A DNA stretch of 9,402 nucleotides, from NCBI GenBank assembly GCA_947447845.1, contig CANFNO010000066.1:1-9402 (forward strand). The letters run 5' to 3'. Below the pieces are notes generated by a model, which saw nothing but the letters and a program-made list of their open reading frames with translations, had not been told where the DNA came from and made no database searches. A program made the position numbers and the translations under genes. Positions 6,678-9,402 of this stretch are shown here, one piece after another (positions within the stretch are counted from its first letter, which is position 1; every line of letters begins with the position of its first letter). The DNA is from Burkholderiales bacterium (lineage in GTDB: Bacteria > Pseudomonadota > Gammaproteobacteria > Burkholderiales > Burkholderiaceae).

Positions 6678-7397
6678 TCAATGGTCTGCTTCTGCGATGC
6701 GCATCAAGGCCTGGCGGTCGCGAATGACCAAGCCACCGGGCTCAATGCGAATGGTGTCCTCGCGCTCCATGCTCTTGAGTTCCTGATTCACCCTTTGCCG
6801 GGATGCGCCCAGCAATTGAGCCAACTCTTCCTGGGCCAGTTGCAGGCCGATGCGTACCTCGCTGCCATCGCTCAACGAAGGGACGCCGTAGCTACGAACC
6901 AGATGCAACAACTGTTTGGCCAAACGTGCGCGCAGGGGCAGGGTGTTGAGGTCCTCCACCAGGCCATAGAGCTGGCGGATACGGCGGGCATGCAGGCGCA
7001 GCAAGGCCTCGTAAAGTTCCGTGTGGGTAGCCAAGATTTTCTTGAAGTCAGCCTTGGCTACGCACAGTGTGGTGCTGTCACCATGGGCGTAAGCGTCGTG
7101 CGTGCGTCGGTCACCATCGAAAATCGACACATCACCAAACCAGATACCGGGCTCCACGTAGGTCAGCGTGATCTGCTTGCCCGAAATGGAAGTAGAACTT
7201 ACGCGAATGGCGCCTTTGGCGCAGGCCAGCCACTCTTCGGGCGGCTCGCCTCGGGCGGTAATCAATTCACCATCTCGAAAGCGCTTTACATAGGCACAAC
7301 GCAAAATGTCGTGCCGCAACGACGGCGAGAGCGTGGAAAACCAGCGTCCAGAATTGATTGCGGCGCGTTCTTCAATAGTGAGAATGGGTTCTTCCAT
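6678..7397 (-). CDS. Crp/Fnr-family transcriptional regulator
   Basis: A 239-residue regulator with an N-terminal cyclic-nucleotide-binding-like beta-barrel (about 20-135), a long dimerisation helix (about 125-155) and a C-terminal winged helix. The helix-turn-helix is about 185-210 (LAQEELAQLLGASRQRVNQE). The cassette that binds cAMP phosphate in E. coli CRP is only partly kept: Asp89 stands where CRP has Glu72, and RRTH (97-100) where CRP has Arg82-Ser83. cAMP binding is therefore uncertain. There is no N-terminal cysteine cluster, so it is not an oxygen-sensing Fnr. The recognition helix (SRQRVNQELK) differs from that of Fnr. It is the first gene of the regulator-kinase-dehydrogenase unit and diverges from the FimV-like gene, so it may control either or both, and itself. 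The start ATG 7397 gives a normal family N-terminus; no strong ribosome-binding site precedes it. Confidence 0.93.
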   Translation of the reverse strand: MEEPILTIEERAAINSGRWFSTLSPSLRHDILRCAYVKRFRDGELITARGEPPEEWLACAKGAIRVSSTSISGKQITLTYVEPGIWFGDVSIFDGDRRTHDAYAHGDSTTLCVAKADFKKILATHTELYEALLRLHARRIRQLYGLVEDLNTLPLRARLAKQLLHLVRSYGVPSLSDGSEVRIGLQLAQEELAQLLGASRQRVNQELKSMEREDTIRIEPGGLVIRDRQALMRIAEADH

Positions 7398-7488
7398 GGC
7401 GATAGATGCTTTTCTTCAATCAGTTGGTTGGTCATCATTGTCGGGTGCGCGCTGCCGCCTTGCATAAGCTTTTGTCACCCGCGTGTCA

Positions 7489-7502
7489 GTGACTGCAATC
7501 AA
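7489..7502. promoter_or_regulatory. Candidate Crp/Fnr-type operator
   Basis: GTGAC-TGCA-ATCAA is an imperfect Fnr/Crp-like dyad lying about 90 bases upstream of the regulator start and 120 upstream of the FimV-like start. Its place between a Crp/Fnr gene and its divergent neighbour makes it a reasonable autoregulatory site. The match is short enough to occur by chance. Confidence 0.3.
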
Positions 7503-7601
7503 GTGATGCCTTGGGTCTGGCGCGGCAGCGCAACGTCGCTGCAGTTGTGGCGTGTTTTGGTGGAATTCATTGATTAAAGCCTGACTGAAAATACGGCTGC
7601 C

Positions 7602-7612
7602 TGTGCCAAAAT
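7602..7612 (+). promoter_or_regulatory. Candidate extended -10 of the FimV-like gene
   Basis: TGTGCCAAAAT contains a TGN extended motif directly before CAAAAT, a common shape for beta-proteobacterial promoters. No good -35 lies 16-18 bases upstream; CTGACT at 7581-7586 is 20 away. Transcription from here would begin around 7618-7620, leaving only a few bases before ATG 7624. Confidence 0.35.
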
Positions 7613-7623
7613 GCAAAACAGAT

Positions 7624-9402
7624 ATGCAGTCCCAACATAAAACGATTCTTTTTGCCTGGTCAGTCGCATTGTTGCTGGCTTCAACCAGCGCCCCGGCATT
7701 GACCCTTGGGCGCTTGCATGGAAGTGTTTTGTTGGGCAAGGCGCTGGATGTTTCTGTAAGCGTCCAGTCCGCCGCCGATGAAGATTTGTCTGCTATCTGC
7801 TTTGACGCAGATGTCATTTATGGTGAGATTCCCCTGGAGCGCAGTCGAATCACGATTCAGTCTCTAGCAGGCGCGCAGCCAAATAGCCGGACCGTGCAAA
7901 TCTCTTCCCCAGTGCCAGTCAATGAAGCGGTGGTGACCGTCAATCTCAAGGCCTCTTGCGGTCCCAAAGCCGCGCGACGCTATGTGTTGCTGTCGGAAGT
8001 GATAAGTGAGACGATTTCTTCAGGGGCAGATACAACTCCGGTAAGTATGCCGACGCCAATGCGCACGCAGTCCGCCACGGTTCAAGCTGTTGCGCCAGCA
8101 CCCGGCGCGGACCAGGTCGCAAGTCCTGCCGTTGTTAAACCTGCACTTGCAGCCAAGAAGGCACCCGTTGCGCGCCCGAAACAAGCCCCAGTGGCCAAGG
8201 GTTCTGCAAATGACGCCGAAGTATCTGCAGGCAAACCCTTGAACACCCCGCTGATGGAAGAACTGCAACGACGTGTTGACGAGATGGAGAAAGCACAGGG
8301 CAGCAATTCCGTTTCAGAGCAGTTGCTTAAAAATGCATCGCTTGCCAAGGCGTTGGAGGCTGACATAGAAAGTTTGCGAGTCGCAACTGTCAAGAACCAA
8401 AAGAATCTTCAAACTATGGTTGCCGCGCTCGAGAGCGCACCAACTCAGAATTACGGTCGAGGTCTGGTCTATTTGTTAGGTGCTCTTCTTTTGGCATGCA
8501 TAGCGGCGCTTGCCTATATTGTTATGCGCCTGCGAAACGCGGGTTTTGATACTTCGCCGTGGTGGTCTGGCGGCGAAGATCGATCTGCTACGACCGTGCG
8601 AAGTGCCTCGGCTGTACCTGCCCCATTGGTGTCCGTCGCCCGAGTTGATGCTGACACGGCCAACTTGGCAGTCACTTCAACCCGCGCCATGTCCGGTGGA
8701 AACACGGCACCAGCTTCGATGCAGTCGCAACCGATAGCTCTGGACGTCGACACCACGCGTAACACCGTAGTGATGGATGTGCGACCGGTAACGAGTTCAT
8801 CTGACACGGCTTCGGCAATATCACCGCGCGCGCCGGCTCAGGATTTCGCCAATAGCAATACCGGGGCGATTAAGACCATCAACACCAAAGAAATGCTGGA
8901 TATCCGTCAGCAGGCCGAATTCTTTATGGCGCTTGGTCAGCATGATGAGGCCGTACGGCTTTTGGAATCGAACATTCAAGACAGTGCAGACGCAAATCCT
9001 TTGATCTTCCTGGATTTGCTGAAAATTCTGCATACGCTAAGTCGACGGGTCGAATTTGAACGGTATCGTGAAGAGTTCAACTTGCAGTTCACCGGACGCG
9101 TATTGGACTATGCCAACTTCCGTTTCGAGGGTAATGGCCTGGAGGCCTATGAAGATATATGCCAGCAGATTGTGGTGCTTTGGCCTTCTGAATACACGAT
9201 CGACTACATCGAGCAGTGCTTGGTAAGAACTCCGGAAGATGATCCGGAGCAAGGCATTGATCTCGAGGCATTCAAAGATTTGCTGCTCTTGTATGGCGTT
9301 CTCAGACGCCTGGACCAAGCGGATGAAGCCTATTTGCCATTCAGCACATCGAGAACGGCACATTCGTCATCGACCGAGGTAAACGGCGGATTCGGTCATG
9401 CG
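7624..9402 (+). CDS. FimV-like membrane protein with TPR-like C-terminal region (3' end outside window)
   Basis: A 593-codon open frame running off the right edge with no stop. Residues 1-26 form a signal peptide with a hydrophobic core (ILFAWSVALLLAS), probably cut after SAPA. Residues about 27-120 resemble the FimV N-terminal domain of Comamonadaceae: LTLGRLHGSVLLGKALDVSV, a cysteine pair at 59 and 112 that may form a disulfide, and RRYVLL at 118-123. A Pro/Ala-rich linker (about 135-200) and a coiled-coil-prone helix (about 205-275) follow. One membrane helix at about 280-302 (YLLGALLLACIAALAYI) then leads to a low-complexity Ser/Thr/Ala stretch (305-415). Residues from about 420 are helical and TPR-like (AEFFMALGQHDEAVRLLE), acidic and probably cytoplasmic. 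FimV-family proteins connect the cell wall to type IV pilus assembly and polar signalling. No LysM domain is visible, and the neighbour is a Crp/Fnr gene rather than asd, so it may be a FimV paralogue. The start gives a clean signal peptide but has no clear ribosome-binding site. Confidence 0.88.
   Translation, partial: MQSQHKTILFAWSVALLLASTSAPALTLGRLHGSVLLGKALDVSVSVQSAADEDLSAICFDADVIYGEIPLERSRITIQSLAGAQPNSRTVQISSPVPVNEAVVTVNLKASCGPKAARRYVLLSEVISETISSGADTTPVSMPTPMRTQSATVQAVAPAPGADQVASPAVVKPALAAKKAPVARPKQAPVAKGSANDAEVSAGKPLNTPLMEELQRRVDEMEKAQGSNSVSEQLLKNASLAKALEADIESLRVATVKNQKNLQTMVAALESAPTQNYGRGLVYLLGALLLACIAALAYIVMRLRNAGFDTSPWWSGGEDRSATTVRSASAVPAPLVSVARVDADTANLAVTSTRAMSGGNTAPASMQSQPIALDVDTTRNTVVMDVRPVTSSSDTASAISPRAPAQDFANSNTGAIKTINTKEMLDIRQQAEFFMALGQHDEAVRLLESNIQDSADANPLIFLDLLKILHTLSRRVEFERYREEFNLQFTGRVLDYANFRFEGNGLEAYEDICQQIVVLWPSEYTIDYIEQCLVRTPEDDPEQGIDLEAFKDLLLLYGVLRRLDQADEAYLPFSTSRTAHSSSTEVNGGFGHA

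Larger units (their letters stand above)
7398..7623. promoter_or_regulatory. Divergent intergenic region between the Crp/Fnr regulator and the FimV-like gene
   Basis: This 226-base region must hold the promoters for both divergent genes. It contains two dyads: GTCAC-N10-GTGAC (7474-7493), and GTGACTGCAATCAA (7489-7502), which matches 8 of 10 positions of the Fnr/Crp-type consensus TTGAT-N4-ATCAA. They share the GTGAC half. It also holds a candidate extended -10 for the FimV-like gene. I could not define a convincing -35/-10 pair for the regulator on the - strand. Confidence 0.5.

Noticed and set aside
6681..7577. Long 298-codon frame on the + strand opposite the Crp/Fnr gene
   Set aside because: It mirrors the regulator gene for nearly its whole length. 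Its peptide has no recognisable domain, and the - strand protein has clear cNMP-binding and helix-turn-helix parts. It is a by-product of GC-biased codon use.
7416..7817. 133-codon - strand frame across the divergent region
   Set aside because: It runs over the signal peptide region of the FimV-like gene and the intergenic region, with low-complexity sequence and no family resemblance.

Overview
The window reads as chromosomal DNA of a beta-proteobacterium, most likely the Comamonadaceae (Rhodoferax/Polaromonas-like). This rests on the protein families, the moderate GC content and close-packed operons. It is inferred from recognition of protein sequence, not from a database search. I see no mobile element, tRNA, rRNA or CRISPR array. 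Seven protein-coding genes account for about 94% of the bases; two are cut by the window edges.

Left part (1-4243, + strand): a signalling block. It starts with the C-terminal ATPase end of a sensor histidine kinase. This overlaps by ATGA a response regulator with REC, DUF3369-like and HD-GYP regions. A 290-base non-coding region follows, holding two identical 16-bp repeats shaped like Fnr/Anr boxes, 42 bp apart. Then come a conserved hypothetical protein with a His/Gly-rich tail and a second HD-GYP protein (DUF3391 plus HD-GYP). Both HD-GYP proteins keep the full metal-site motifs and are predicted to hydrolyse cyclic-di-GMP.

Middle part (4256-7397, - strand): a three-gene unit read right to left. 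It comprises a Crp/Fnr-family regulator, an APH-fold small-molecule kinase and an acyl-CoA dehydrogenase. The kinase-dehydrogenase pair has the same order as the two halves of the fused eukaryotic ACAD10/ACAD11 proteins. It also resembles LvaA/LvaC of Pseudomonas putida, so 4-hydroxyacyl-CoA catabolism through a phosphorylated intermediate is the best functional guess. It converges on the second HD-GYP gene with a 12-base gap and no visible terminator.

Right part (7398-9402): a 226-base divergent regulatory region, then a FimV-like membrane protein on the + strand that is still open at the window end. It has a signal peptide, a FimV-type N-terminal domain, a coiled coil, one membrane helix and a TPR-like cytoplasmic part. 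The FimV and HD-GYP genes suggest a theme of type IV pilus, surface behaviour and c-di-GMP control. The lipid or hydroxy-acid catabolic unit sits between them under its own regulator.
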